A stretch of DNA of 64,000 nt from Runella defluvii. GTDB taxonomy: Bacteria; Bacteroidota; Bacteroidia; Cytophagales; Spirosomataceae. Where the stretch lies: assembly GCF_014195535.1 (NCBI RefSeq), contig NZ_JACIBY010000001.1:1073811-1137810 (forward strand). The letters run 5' to 3'. Below the pieces are notes generated by a model that saw nothing but the letters and a program-made list of their open reading frames with translations, was not told the DNA's origin and made no database searches. The position numbers and the translations under genes are program-made. Shown here piece after piece: positions 50,676 through 59,859 of the stretch (positions within the stretch are counted from its first letter, which is position 1; each line of letters opens with the position of its first letter).

Positions 50676-52022
50676 ATGAAACAGCTTTGTACATTTTCAG
50701 AAAAATTAATTCGGCCAACTTTTGGTAAACTTTTTCTTCTGTTTTGGATGGTGGGTGCTTGTGCATACGCACAAATTGCAGTTCCAGATACCAATTTCGC
50801 AAATGCCATACGTAGTGCTTGTCCAACGTGTATTGGCAGCGATAATAAATTGTTGCCACCCGCAGCAGACATGAAAGGGCTGGATGTATCCAGCAAAGGC
50901 ATCAAAAACTTAGAAGGAATTCAGGGCTTTACTTCGTTAGAAACCTTGATTTGTATTACGAATAGCTTAACTACCTTGCCGCCGCTTCCTTCTACATTAA
51001 TTTCACTCTATTGTGATTTGAATAACTTGACGAGCTTGCCGACTTTACCTTCGGGGTTAGTCATGCTGAGTTGTAAGTTTAATAAATTAACAGCACTTCC
51101 ATCGTTTCCTGGGTCGCTGACTCAATTGGCATTTAATAACAACGAGGTCGCCGTTTTACCTGCGTTGCCTTCTTCCATGATTTATTTGGACGGGAATCGC
51201 AACAAATTAACATCGCTTCCAACGCTTCCTACAAGTTTGCGTTACTTGAGTTGCACAGGCAATGAGCTTACATCACTGCCAAGCTTGCCATCGACACTCG
51301 AATACTTGAGTTGTTCAACCAACAAACTGACCGCTATTCCGACCTTGCCATCGGTCTTGACTACATTTTATTGTGCCGAAAACCTATTAACATCTTTACC
51401 CCAATTGCCTGCTAGTTTAACGCAGGTGCTGAACTGTGCAAAAAATCAACTCACTGCACTGCCTGCGTTGCCTGCGGGCTTAAAAGAGATTGATTGCGGA
51501 TTTAACGCACTTACGACGCTTCCAACATTGCCGACAAGCCTAAATACTTTGGTCGCAGAAAATAATCAAATTTTCAGCTTGCCGCCTTTTCCTGCCTTAT
51601 TGTCAGTCGTTTATATTAAAAATAATCGTTTGTTAAGTTTGCCAGCTTTGCCCGAAAGCTTGTACTTTTTGAATATTCAGAACAACTTACTTACCTGCCT
51701 TCCAGAGTTGAAAAATGGCTCAATGTATTTATACATAGATGCGGATAAGATTACTTGTTTACCAAACATACCTGCCAGTATTATTGTATTTAATGCTTCA
51801 AGTATTCCAATTCCAACTCCGCCTGTTTGCCCAACTAACATTAATCATCCAACTGGATCAGTAGCGGCAAACTCGTATGTAGCAAAAGAAAAAATAGAAA
51901 GTACAGCTACACTCTCGTCGGGTAAAACAAATTATTTTGCTACCCAATCCATCACGTTAAAACCAGGTTTTGTGGCTTCGAATGCGACTACATTTTTGGT
52001 AGAGGTGCGCACGTGTAAGTAG
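50676..52022 (+). CDS. Secreted leucine-rich-repeat protein 1 (IpaH/YopM-like repeats)
   Basis: 448 residues; ATG 50676 chosen (signal peptide LFLLFWMVGACAYAQ). N-cap: VPDTNFANAIRSACPTCIGSDNKL and LDVSSKGIKNLEGIQGFTSLETLIC. Then about twelve 20-21 residue units LTSLPxLPxSLxxLxCxxN (residues ~110-370), the short LRR type of IpaH/YopM. After a spacer of PTPPVCP comes a C-terminal 3-coathanger-type domain (VAKEKIESTATLS..TNYFATQSITLKPGF.. FLVEVRTCK). Exported; surface or matrix location inferred. Probably co-transcribed with the paralogue 42 bp downstream. Confidence 0.8.
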   Translation: MKQLCTFSEKLIRPTFGKLFLLFWMVGACAYAQIAVPDTNFANAIRSACPTCIGSDNKLLPPAADMKGLDVSSKGIKNLEGIQGFTSLETLICITNSLTTLPPLPSTLISLYCDLNNLTSLPTLPSGLVMLSCKFNKLTALPSFPGSLTQLAFNNNEVAVLPALPSSMIYLDGNRNKLTSLPTLPTSLRYLSCTGNELTSLPSLPSTLEYLSCSTNKLTAIPTLPSVLTTFYCAENLLTSLPQLPASLTQVLNCAKNQLTALPALPAGLKEIDCGFNALTTLPTLPTSLNTLVAENNQIFSLPPFPALLSVVYIKNNRLLSLPALPESLYFLNIQNNLLTCLPELKNGSMYLYIDADKITCLPNIPASIIVFNASSIPIPTPPVCPTNINHPTGSVAANSYVAKEKIESTATLSSGKTNYFATQSITLKPGFVASNATTFLVEVRTCK

Positions 52023-52064
52023 AGAAATCTAAACTTTGGGGAATGATGTAACAAATTGAACGTT

Positions 52065-53159
52065 ATGAGATTACATTTTGTATTCCTCCTTTTTCTGGGA
52101 CTATTTGTACCTGTTTCAAAAAGCGAAGCACAAATAGTCCCAGACTCCAATTTCGCCCAAGCAATACGTATTGTTTGCCCTGATTGTATTGACAGCACAA
52201 ATAAACTTTTGCCAGCTGCGGCAAATTTGAAAATTTTAAATGTTTCAGAGAAAAATATTCGCAGTTTGGCTGGGTTAGAGGGGTTTGCTGGATTGGAACA
52301 ATTGATTTGCAACGCAAATCAATTAACTAGCCTGCCTGAATTGCCAACTACATTAGAATGGCTATTTTGTAACAGCAATAAAATTACGCAACTCCCAAAG
52401 CTTCCTGAATCGCTACAACTACTTTTTTGTGCAGGAAATGAATTAGAAACTATACCACCTTTGCCTACTTCATTAATGCGTTTAATATGTGGTAGTAACA
52501 AGTTGAAGGCATTGCCCGAAGCGCTTCCTTTTAATTTACATATCCTTGAGTGTAGTAGAAATCAAATTACGCACTTGCCCCAAATGGATAATTTGATTTC
52601 TTTAAGGTTTTTATATTGCAATGACAACCAATTGAAACAGTTGCCTAAACTATCTCAATTATTTACATTACATTGTATTAATAACCAATTGAAATCATTG
52701 CCTCGGTTGCCCGATACCATAAGAGAATTGGACTGTAGTAATAACCAAATCTCTTTTTTAAGCAATTTCCCTAGGGGAGGAATATTGCTGAATCTTTCTT
52801 CTAATCAATTGACTTGTTTGCCAACTATCCACGTCGAAAATTTGTTTAGCCTTACCATTGATACAGATAAAATAAAGTGCCTTCCTAATGATTTAGGCGC
52901 TATTGTAGTGAAAAACCGTGAGGGAGTGCAAGTCCCTACTCCGCCCGTATGCCAAGAAAATTTGACCCATGCCACTGGAAATTTGGCAGCAGATACGTAC
53001 GTCGCAACCAAGAAAATTGAAAGCGCTGCCCTGCTTCTTGAAGGGACTACGAGGTACCACACAACACAATCGATTACCTTAAATCCAGGTTTTTCAACGG
53101 CTGCTACCACGACGGCTGCTACCACGACTTTTGTGGCAGAATTACGTACGTGTAATTGA
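52065..53159 (+). CDS. Secreted leucine-rich-repeat protein 2 (paralogue)
   Basis: 364 residues; ATG 52065 preferred over TTG 52056. Signal peptide ends KSEAQ. Same N-cap as the previous gene ([24 protein letters not shown]), about nine LRR units (residues ~85-265), PTPPVCQ spacer and the same C-terminal domain, [25 protein letters not shown], ending VAELRTCN. A 15-bp tandem duplication (gctgctaccacgacg) near 53098-53130 adds extra Thr-Ala residues there. Tandem duplication of the LRR gene is clear; repeats and N-cap have diverged. Confidence 0.8.
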   Translation: MRLHFVFLLFLGLFVPVSKSEAQIVPDSNFAQAIRIVCPDCIDSTNKLLPAAANLKILNVSEKNIRSLAGLEGFAGLEQLICNANQLTSLPELPTTLEWLFCNSNKITQLPKLPESLQLLFCAGNELETIPPLPTSLMRLICGSNKLKALPEALPFNLHILECSRNQITHLPQMDNLISLRFLYCNDNQLKQLPKLSQLFTLHCINNQLKSLPRLPDTIRELDCSNNQISFLSNFPRGGILLNLSSNQLTCLPTIHVENLFSLTIDTDKIKCLPNDLGAIVVKNREGVQVPTPPVCQENLTHATGNLAADTYVATKKIESAALLLEGTTRYHTTQSITLNPGFSTAATTTAATTTFVAELRTCN

Positions 53160-53292
53160 GCTAAACAGTGCCCGCCGAGGAGTAAAACACATTTTCCAGT
53201 CGCATTATTTTTCTGTTAATTTTGGGATAGATTTTCAATTCACCGAAATTTCTACTAATTTTACGCGGCAAATAAGGAATCGTTTATTTGCT

Positions 53293-54765
53293 ATGCTCTC
53301 AGACACATCCAAGTTCCTCTACGAGGCCCTCACGTACGACGACGTTTTGCTCGTCCCTGCTTACTCCGAAGTGCTCCCGCGTGACACAACCACGCAAACA
53401 CAACTCACTCGAAATATTCGATTGAACGTTCCACTGTTATCTGCTGCTATGGATACCGTTACTGAGTACCAATTGGCCATCGCCATGGCGCAAGAGGGAG
53501 GAATCGGGATTATCCATAAAAACATGACTGTTGAAGCCCAAGCTGCGCAAGTACGTAAAGTAAAACGCTCCGAAAGTGGGATGATTGTTGACCCTATTAC
53601 ATTGAACGAAGATGCTACCTTGCGTGACGCACATCGCATTATGTCTGAGTTCAAAATCGGAGGGATTCCTGTGGTTGATAAAGACAGTAAATTGATTGGT
53701 ATCATCACCAACCGCGATTTGCGTTTCCAAAAGGACTTGACAAGAGGTGTAGTAGGAGTGATGACCAAAGACAATCTTATCACGGCAAGAGAAGGTATCA
53801 CGCTCGAAGAAGCTGAAAGTATTTTGCAGGAGTTTAAGATTGAAAAATTGCCTATCGTTGACAAACATCACAAATTGGTAGGTTTGGTTACGTATCGTGA
53901 CATCATTAAACGTAAAGACCGCCCAAATGCCTGCAAAGATAGCCTTGGACGCCTGCGCGTTGGAGCGGCAGTAGGTGTGACGCCCGATTTGATTCGTCGC
54001 GTTGAAGCACTTCTTAAAGCAGGAGTGGACGTGGTAAGTATCGACACTGCTCACGGTCATTCATTGGGTGTCATTGAAGCGTTGAAAGGCGTGAAAAGCC
54101 AATTTCCTAATTTGGATGTATTGGTTGGAAATATTGCGACTGGCGAAGCTGCTCAGGCATTGGCTGCAGCGGGTGCTGATGGGGTAAAAGTAGGCGTTGG
54201 TCCTGGAAGTATCTGTACGACGCGTATCATTGCGGGAATCGGGATGCCACAGTTGACGGCGGTTTACGAAGCAGCCAAAGCCATTGAAGGCACAGGAGTT
54301 CCAGTGATAGCCGACGGTGGTATTCGCTATTCGGGTGATATTGTAAAAGCAATTGCTGCGGGTGCAAACACCGTCATGATTGGCTCGTTGCTAGCGGGAA
54401 CGGAAGAAGCACCAGGGGAAGAAATTCTTTACGAAGGACGTCGCTTTAAATCATACCGTGGAATGGGTTCGGTGGAAGCAATGGAAGATGGCTCGAAAGA
54501 CCGTTATTTCCAGGATGCGGAAGACGACATCAAGAAACTTGTGCCCGAAGGAATCGTCGGCCGCGTTCCGTACAAAGGAAAAGTAGCCGAAATCATTTAC
54601 CAATTGGTAGGTGGTTTGAAAGCTGGAATGGGCTATTGCGGTGCAGCCGATATTCAAACCCTGCAAAAAGCGAAATTTGTTCGTATCAGTGCGGCGGGGA
54701 TGAAGGAAAGCCACCCTCACGATATTCACATTGCGAAAGAAGCTCCAAATTACACCACAAAATAA
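53293..54765 (+). CDS. guaB: IMP dehydrogenase
   Basis: 490 residues from [22 protein letters not shown]; the frame extends to 53131 but overlaps the LRR gene. First committed step to GMP: IMP to XMP with NAD+. Catalytic Cys308 is in GPGSICTT, with two CBS domains between about 95 and 210 ([42 protein letters not shown]) and the flap/Arg-Tyr region [13 protein letters not shown]. Ends with a bidirectional terminator. Monocistronic. Confidence 0.96.
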   Translation: MLSDTSKFLYEALTYDDVLLVPAYSEVLPRDTTTQTQLTRNIRLNVPLLSAAMDTVTEYQLAIAMAQEGGIGIIHKNMTVEAQAAQVRKVKRSESGMIVDPITLNEDATLRDAHRIMSEFKIGGIPVVDKDSKLIGIITNRDLRFQKDLTRGVVGVMTKDNLITAREGITLEEAESILQEFKIEKLPIVDKHHKLVGLVTYRDIIKRKDRPNACKDSLGRLRVGAAVGVTPDLIRRVEALLKAGVDVVSIDTAHGHSLGVIEALKGVKSQFPNLDVLVGNIATGEAAQALAAAGADGVKVGVGPGSICTTRIIAGIGMPQLTAVYEAAKAIEGTGVPVIADGGIRYSGDIVKAIAAGANTVMIGSLLAGTEEAPGEEILYEGRRFKSYRGMGSVEAMEDGSKDRYFQDAEDDIKKLVPEGIVGRVPYKGKVAEIIYQLVGGLKAGMGYCGAADIQTLQKAKFVRISAAGMKESHPHDIHIAKEAPNYTTK

Positions 54766-54782
54766 TTGGAAGGTAGTTTATA

Positions 54783-54823
54783 CAAAAACGGCCACTTGGA
54801 CTTGTTCCTTGTGGCCGTTTTTG
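54783..54823. terminator. Bidirectional terminator guaB/nhaD
   Basis: caaaaacggccac / gtggccgtttttg arms around a 15-base loop, between two convergent genes, A-run and T-run on both sides. Confidence 0.85.
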
Positions 54824-54840
54824 ATTTTAAAATCAATGAA

Positions 54841-56106
54841 TTACATCATAATAAAGACCAGTGCTCCCGCAACGTAGCCAAGAAGTGCTAAAAGACTGAT
54901 GCGTTTGAGATACCAGAAGAAACTGATATTTTCCATGCCCATTACTGCTACCCCAGCTGCTGAACCAATAATTAACATACTCCCACCTGTACCAGCACAG
55001 TAGGCCAAAAACTCCCAAATTCGATGGTCTTGAGGGTAAGTAGCCAAATCGTACATGCCCATAGAAGCTGCTACTAATGGTACATTGTCGATGACAGCGG
55101 AGGCAATCCCGATAATAAATACGATGGCGTCCAAATTCCCGATGGTATCGTTCATCCAAGCAGCTAAACCAGAAAGCGTGTGCGTTGCTTCAAGGACGCC
55201 TATAGCCAACAAAATTCCCATGAAAAACAAAATACTACTGGTATCAATTTTGCTCAACGCATGGGCCGCCGTAAAAGGTTTGCGGTCTTCTTCGTCTTTT
55301 TTTGAGTGAAGTACTTCGGAAACAACCCATACCGTTCCGAGCGCCAGTAAAACGCCCATGTAAGGGGGCAAATGGGTCACCGTTTTAAAAATGGGTACAA
55401 AAAGCAACATACCTATACCCGTAAAAAACATAGTGTTTCGCTCAAAAGTAGTAATCGTATCGTCGATGTCTTTTTTACGGGGTTTAGGTGGCTCAAGTGA
55501 ACCTTTAAGGCGAAACGAAAGATAAACCAGCGGTACAATCAAAGAAACCAAGCTCGGAAGAATCAACATTTTCATGATATTGACGGCAGATACTTGTCCG
55601 CCAATCCAAAGCATGGTTGTTGTCACGTCGCCCAAGGGGGACCATGCACCGCCTGCGTTGGCAGCGATGATGACAATTCCCGCAAAAAAGCGGCGCATAT
55701 CGGTATCACGAATGATTTTTCGCAACAATGATACCATTACAATAGCCGTAGTGAGGTTGTCGAGTACGGCCGATAGAAAAAAAGTAAGAATGCTGATAAT
55801 CCAAAGGAGGGTTCGGGTGTCTTTGGTATGAATGCGTTCTGTGATGACTCCAAAGCCTTGATGGGCATCAATGAGTTCAACAATAGTCATGGCACCAAGT
55901 AGGAAAAAAGCAATCTCGGCGATGCTTGCTAAATGGTGTGATAACTCTTCTCCAACCTGGTGTGAATCAACCGAGCCAAATGCATACAAAGACCAACAAA
56001 TAACACCAATAAGCAGGGCGGTTGCGGTTTTATTGATGTGAATACTATGCTCAATGGTGATGAAAATGTAGCCAATGATAAATACGGCAATAATGAGAGT
56101 AATCAT
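54841..56106 (-). CDS. nhaD: NhaD-family sodium/proton antiporter
   Basis: 421 residues, about twelve to thirteen helices, in the ion-transporter superfamily. Conserved NhaD text: NAGGAWSPLGDVTTTMLW, MTIVELIDAHQGF, DNVPLVAASMGM and SAVLDNLTTAIVM, with the paired Asp-Asn motifs in two discontinuous helices that carry the ions. Electrogenic Na+(Li+)/H+ exchange in the inner membrane for pH and sodium balance. Monocistronic. Confidence 0.92.
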   Translation of the reverse strand: MITLIIAVFIIGYIFITIEHSIHINKTATALLIGVICWSLYAFGSVDSHQVGEELSHHLASIAEIAFFLLGAMTIVELIDAHQGFGVITERIHTKDTRTLLWIISILTFFLSAVLDNLTTAIVMVSLLRKIIRDTDMRRFFAGIVIIAANAGGAWSPLGDVTTTMLWIGGQVSAVNIMKMLILPSLVSLIVPLVYLSFRLKGSLEPPKPRKKDIDDTITTFERNTMFFTGIGMLLFVPIFKTVTHLPPYMGVLLALGTVWVVSEVLHSKKDEEDRKPFTAAHALSKIDTSSILFFMGILLAIGVLEATHTLSGLAAWMNDTIGNLDAIVFIIGIASAVIDNVPLVAASMGMYDLATYPQDHRIWEFLAYCAGTGGSMLIIGSAAGVAVMGMENISFFWYLKRISLLALLGYVAGALVFIMM

Positions 56107-56254
56107 ACGAATTTTGAAATTTTATGAACCTTCAAAATAAGCAAAAAAACCTTAAAAAGTTGTTAATGATTGGTTATTTCACGCCGTTAAATCGTTCTGT
56201 TTGGCAAATATTTTGATGCTTTTAGATAAAAATTGCAAAATGTAGATAACAAAA

Positions 56255-56280
56255 AAATCCCCTTTGGCAGAAGGGGATTT
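56255..56280. terminator. Terminator after the conserved hypothetical gene
   Basis: aaatcccctt / aaggggattt arms around tggcag, 24 bp downstream of the minus-strand gene; A-run on the left reads as T-run on the minus strand. Confidence 0.75.
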
Positions 56281-56303
56281 AAGAGTGTGAGTAAGCACTA
56301 TTT

Positions 56304-56801
56304 TTACGCCGTTTGTTCCTTAAAATAGCGTTTGAGCCACGTATGGTCGGCGCGGGTTTTCCAGCGGCTCATCCATTGGGCTTTGGTCGCTACGGTATTG
56401 TCAAACACAGTTGTATTGGGTTCGATTTCTTCGTTTAAAACGGCATTTTTGATGGCGGAGACAGGAACGGTTTGGATATTCCCTTGCGCATCAAGGTAAG
56501 CCAAAGAGCGGTCAAAAAAATCGACATTCAAACGAGGCCCAATTTCTTGCAGCCAGCGCGTTGACTTGTCGATAGAGCAACCACTCGGTAAAGTTTCACT
56601 TTCATCCACCGCAATCACCACAAACCGATGGTGGAATATTTTTCCTGAAGCCGTAAGGGCTTCGCCGTGGGCTTCCCAACCTTCCAACGCGGCTTTGAGG
56701 GTTTCGGTAAGGGTTCCTACTTCATCGTCAGTCAGGTTTCGATTGGCCTGGTAAATCCAGACGCGGGCTTCAAAAGCAATATCGTGAAATGGTATGTACA
56801 T
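56304..56801 (-). CDS. Conserved Bacteroidota protein, often mislabelled ABC transporter ATPase
   Basis: 165 residues beginning MYIPFHDIAFEARVWIYQANRNLTDDEV, with SGCSIDKSTRWLQEIG in the middle. This matches a small conserved family found across Bacteroidota that is widely annotated as ABC transporter ATPase, but no Walker A, Walker B or ABC signature is present and the length is too short. Cytosolic; function unknown. Its Cys in GCSIDKS is a candidate functional residue. Same strand and 83 bp downstream of the CCG-domain gene. Confidence 0.7.
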   Translation of the reverse strand: MYIPFHDIAFEARVWIYQANRNLTDDEVGTLTETLKAALEGWEAHGEALTASGKIFHHRFVVIAVDESETLPSGCSIDKSTRWLQEIGPRLNVDFFDRSLAYLDAQGNIQTVPVSAIKNAVLNEEIEPNTTVFDNTVATKAQWMSRWKTRADHTWLKRYFKEQTA

Positions 56802-56884
56802 GACAATTAGCGTTTATGTGTGAGTTTTCTTCGACACTCAAAATAACGTTTTTTGTGGTTTTTTGAGTTCCGTTTTTATGGGGA

Positions 56885-57670
56885 TTACATCGATTGCGCT
56901 ACCAATTCTGCCAAATCAAAAACCTTCACTGACTCTTCTTTTTCTTTGTTTTTGACGCCGTCGGTCATCATTACCATGCAGAAGGGGCAACCCACGGCGA
57001 TGGTTTCGGCACCCGTGGCAAGGGCTTCTTCGATGCGCTCGATGTTGATGTCTTTTTTACCTTTTTCGGGTTCTTTAAACATTTGAGCACCGCCTGCTCC
57101 GCAACAAAGTCCCTTTACTTTTGCACGTTTCATTTCCACCAAATCGGCATCCAATGCTTCAATAACCGCCCGTGGAGCTTCGTAAATGTCGTTGGCACGG
57201 CCCAAATAACAGGAGTCGTGGAATGTGATTTTTTTTCCTTTAAATGTTCCTCCACCTTCAATTTTTATTTTGCCCGCGTTGATAAGCTGTTGCAAAAACT
57301 CCGAATGGTGAATAACTTCGTACGTTCCGCCGAGGGCAGGGTATTCGTTTTTGAGGGTATTGAAACAGTGTGGACAAGCCGTCACTATTTTTTTTACGCC
57401 GTACATATCGAGTACTTGAATATTGGCCATGGCTTGCATCTGAAAGGTGAACTCGTTGCCAGCCCGTCGTGCAGGGTCGCCTGTGCAGCCTTCTTCAGTG
57501 CCCAAAACGGCAAATTTTACCCCAACGGCATTTAAAATTTTGACAAATGCGACCGTCACTTTTTTATAGCGGTCATCAAATGACCCCGCACAGCCTACCC
57601 AGAAAAGTACTTCGGGGGTTTCTCCACTTGCAGCCATTTCGGCCATGGTTGGTACTTTGATTTCAGACAT
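56885..57670 (-). CDS. CCG-domain Fe-S protein (HdrB/LutA/GlpC-like)
   Basis: 261 residues. Two CCG motifs: FWVGCAGSFDDRYKK...TACPHCFNTLKNEY and HDSCYLGRAND...GLCCGAGGAQMF, with a final GCPFCMVMM, giving the Cys set that binds the non-cubane [4Fe-4S] cluster of HdrB-type subunits. Such proteins pair with electron-bifurcating or lactate/glycolate-oxidising enzymes, often next to an Fe-S (4Fe-4S ferredoxin-like) partner; no partner gene is adjacent here, so the electron donor is unclear. Confidence 0.85.
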   Translation of the reverse strand: MSEIKVPTMAEMAASGETPEVLFWVGCAGSFDDRYKKVTVAFVKILNAVGVKFAVLGTEEGCTGDPARRAGNEFTFQMQAMANIQVLDMYGVKKIVTACPHCFNTLKNEYPALGGTYEVIHHSEFLQQLINAGKIKIEGGGTFKGKKITFHDSCYLGRANDIYEAPRAVIEALDADLVEMKRAKVKGLCCGAGGAQMFKEPEKGKKDINIERIEEALATGAETIAVGCPFCMVMMTDGVKNKEKEESVKVFDLAELVAQSM

Positions 57671-57825
57671 TGGATTGGTTCGTAGGTTTGATGAAAAGTG
57701 GTTTTTCGGTGATTCTATGTTGCAAAATCTACATTTTTATTAAAAACTCAAAACCATTGCCAAGGGTTGATTACATTTGCTATTGATAATGAGAGAATCG
57801 TCACTAACCAAAAATAATAATAAAC

Positions 57826-58443
57826 TTGAAAAGCGTTTATAAGTCTCACCCTTGGCATGGTATTCCCATCGGTGAAAATGCCCCAGAAACTTTAACGGCC
57901 TTTATTGAAATTGTACCTACGGATACGGTTAAGTACGAAATCGACAAAACAACGGGTTATCTGAAAATTGACCGCCCGCAAAAATATTCTAACATTGTTC
58001 CTGCCCTCTATGGTTTTGTTCCAAAAACCTACTGCGGCGATACCATTGCTGAATATGCCCGTCAGCAGTCGGGACGTAATGACATCAAAGAAGGCGATGG
58101 CGACCCGTTGGATATTTGTGTGTTGAGCGAAAGCAACATCCCTCACGGTGACATCATTTGCCAAGCGATTCCTATTGGTGGCTTGCGTTTGATTGACAAA
58201 GGTGAAGCTGATGATAAAATCATTGCGGTGTTGAAAGATGATTTGCTCTACAGCAAATACCGCGACATTAGCGAGCTTCCTCGTAGCGTAGTTAACCGTC
58301 TTCAACACTACTTCTTGACTTACAAAAACTTGCCAGGCGAACCAATGACTTGCGAAATCGCCAATGTATATGGTCGGGAAGAAGCGCATCAAGTGATTCG
58401 TAACTCGGTAACGGATTATTTGAACAACTTTGGTATGCTTTAA
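57826..58443 (+). CDS. ppa: Inorganic pyrophosphatase (family I)
   Basis: 205 residues. Signature EGDGDPLDICVLSE (Asp triad for Mg2+) and the substrate ligands E..Y..K in FIEIVPTDTVKYEIDK; hydrolyses pyrophosphate to phosphate, pulling biosynthesis forward. Start is TTG at 57826: an in-frame TAA lies at 57805-57807 and no ATG or GTG fits between. A TACATTTG box lies at 57772-57779. Family I sequence is a little longer than the E. coli enzyme. Confidence 0.93.
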   Translation: MKSVYKSHPWHGIPIGENAPETLTAFIEIVPTDTVKYEIDKTTGYLKIDRPQKYSNIVPALYGFVPKTYCGDTIAEYARQQSGRNDIKEGDGDPLDICVLSESNIPHGDIICQAIPIGGLRLIDKGEADDKIIAVLKDDLLYSKYRDISELPRSVVNRLQHYFLTYKNLPGEPMTCEIANVYGREEAHQVIRNSVTDYLNNFGML

Positions 58444-58450
58444 TTCATAC

Positions 58451-58817
58451 CCCTTCCAAGTTTCGATTTTTGCGAATACGTAAACTTGGAAGGTTTTTTT
58501 ACGGGTTGTAAGCAACCCACTTCACGGTAGCCCTTCCAAGTTTCGATTTTTGCGAATAAAAAACTTGGAAGGGTTTTTTATGGGTTGTAAGCAACCCTTT
58601 TCACGGAAGCCCTTCCAAGTTTCGATTTCAACGAATAAGCAAACTTGAAAGGTTTTTTTGTACGGGTTGTGAGCAACCCTCTTCACGGAATCCCTTCCAA
58701 GTTTCGATTTTAAGTTACAGTCCAAAAGTGTTAGGGTATTTTTAATGTAATTCGCTAATTTTGAACGGATAACAATTAACGGTTAACTTGTAACGAATTT
58801 GTAAACTTGGAAGGGTT
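58451..58817. repeat. Four ~80-bp units with CCTTCCAAG/CTTGGAAGG and GGGTTGTAAGCAACCC
   Basis: Units begin at 58451, 58531, 58610 and 58692. Each holds cccttccaagtttcgat, a short loop and its complement aaacttggaagg(g)tttttt, then gggttgt(a/g)agcaaccc and ttcacgg. In the fourth unit the loop is replaced by a ~90-bp unrelated AT-rich segment (about 58712-58800), and the second arm closes at 58803-58817. This fills the 375-bp gap between ppa and the acyltransferase; no gene present. Confidence 0.9.
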
Positions 58818-58818
58818 T

Positions 58819-59667
58819 TTATTTTCGTTTGTGCTTCCAGCGATTGTGTGACCAGAGCCAATCCGCAGGATGTTTTTTGATACTTTCTTCTAATCTATTT
58901 TTATACATTTCCGTAATACTTCCTTCCGAAAGCGACTGATAGGGCGGCAGGCCGATGAGCTGAAAAGAAACAGTGTAATAACCGCGTCGTTTTCGATAAA
59001 TATCCGCAAAAACGATGGGCATTTCGGTTGCCCGTGCGATTTTTTCTGTTCCAGGGAAAAAAGCGGTATCTTGATGCAAAAACGAAAACCAATGCGCGTG
59101 TTCAGGAGAATGGGGCGATTGGTCCGCTACAAGCCCAATGAGCCTTGGTAGGTGTTTTCTGGTAACAATTTCGCGCATCAACCGTGGCATCGGAATCAGA
59201 TGAACTCCAAACGAGGCGCGTAAAGACTGCATAAATTTATCAGATTTTTCATTGGTCAACGTTTTATAAACGGCATCTACAGGAATTCCGCGCGTTGTCA
59301 AACTTGCGGGAACCCATTCCCAGTTGGCCGTGTGCGCTCCAAACGATAAAAAAGGCTGATTGTTAGCAATAAAACCCTGTAATAGCTCAATGTTTTGAAC
59401 TTCTACTCGCTGTTGGATTTCAGTTGCGGAAAGGTGAGGAAGTTTGAGCGTTTCTACGAAAATATCGGCTAAATGTTGGTAAAATTTTCGGGCAATTTGC
59501 TTGATTTCCTGCGACGATTTTTCAGGAAATGCGTGTTGAAGATGCTTGAAAACGAGTTTTTTGCGGTAACCGACAACATAATAAAGCAGAAAATACACAA
59601 AATCTGACAATAGATACAGCACCGACAGAGGTAAATACCCCATCCAACTCAAAAATCTCATGGCCAA
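58819..59667 (-). CDS. LpxL/HtrB-type lipid A acyltransferase
   Basis: 282 residues with one N-terminal anchor helix (about 10-35, YLPLSVLYLLSDFVYFLLYY). Catalytic HxxxxE motif is in GAHTANWEW (FGAHTANWEW). Conserved VYKTLTNEKSDKFM, GLVADQSPHSPEHAHWFSFL and FFPGTEKIARATEMPIVF segments match the LpxL/LpxM family that adds the secondary acyl chain to lipid A in the inner membrane. MAM or MRF start are both possible. Promoter upstream fits the consensus exactly. Confidence 0.9.
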   Translation of the reverse strand: MAMRFLSWMGYLPLSVLYLLSDFVYFLLYYVVGYRKKLVFKHLQHAFPEKSSQEIKQIARKFYQHLADIFVETLKLPHLSATEIQQRVEVQNIELLQGFIANNQPFLSFGAHTANWEWVPASLTTRGIPVDAVYKTLTNEKSDKFMQSLRASFGVHLIPMPRLMREIVTRKHLPRLIGLVADQSPHSPEHAHWFSFLHQDTAFFPGTEKIARATEMPIVFADIYRKRRGYYTVSFQLIGLPPYQSLSEGSITEMYKNRLEESIKKHPADWLWSHNRWKHKRK

Positions 59668-59698
59668 TAATATAAGGTGGAAACTTGTTTGATTAGCA

Positions 59699-59729
59699 CA
59701 AATGTAAAAAGCTTTACTACGTAATCAAA
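59699..59729 (-). promoter_or_regulatory. Promoter of the acyltransferase gene
   Basis: Minus strand TTTG (59726-59729), 19-nt spacer, TACATTTG (59699-59706), about 32 nt before the start codon. Exact Bacteroidota consensus. Confidence 0.75.
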
Positions 59730-59859
59730 TACAGAAAATTTGTACTTTCCTTACTTACTGTGCCCGTTTAAGGGCTTTTTGTAAATTTTTTTGTGATTTT
59801 TTTGATAATATTATTCAAATTGCTTTACTTACATAATCACATTTATTTAAGTAAAAGCA

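Noticed and set aside
56304-56801. ABC transporter ATPase
   Set aside because: No Walker A/B or signature motif and too short.
58451-58817. Repeat array taken as a CRISPR
   Set aside because: The whole ~80-bp unit repeats, including the part that would be the spacer.
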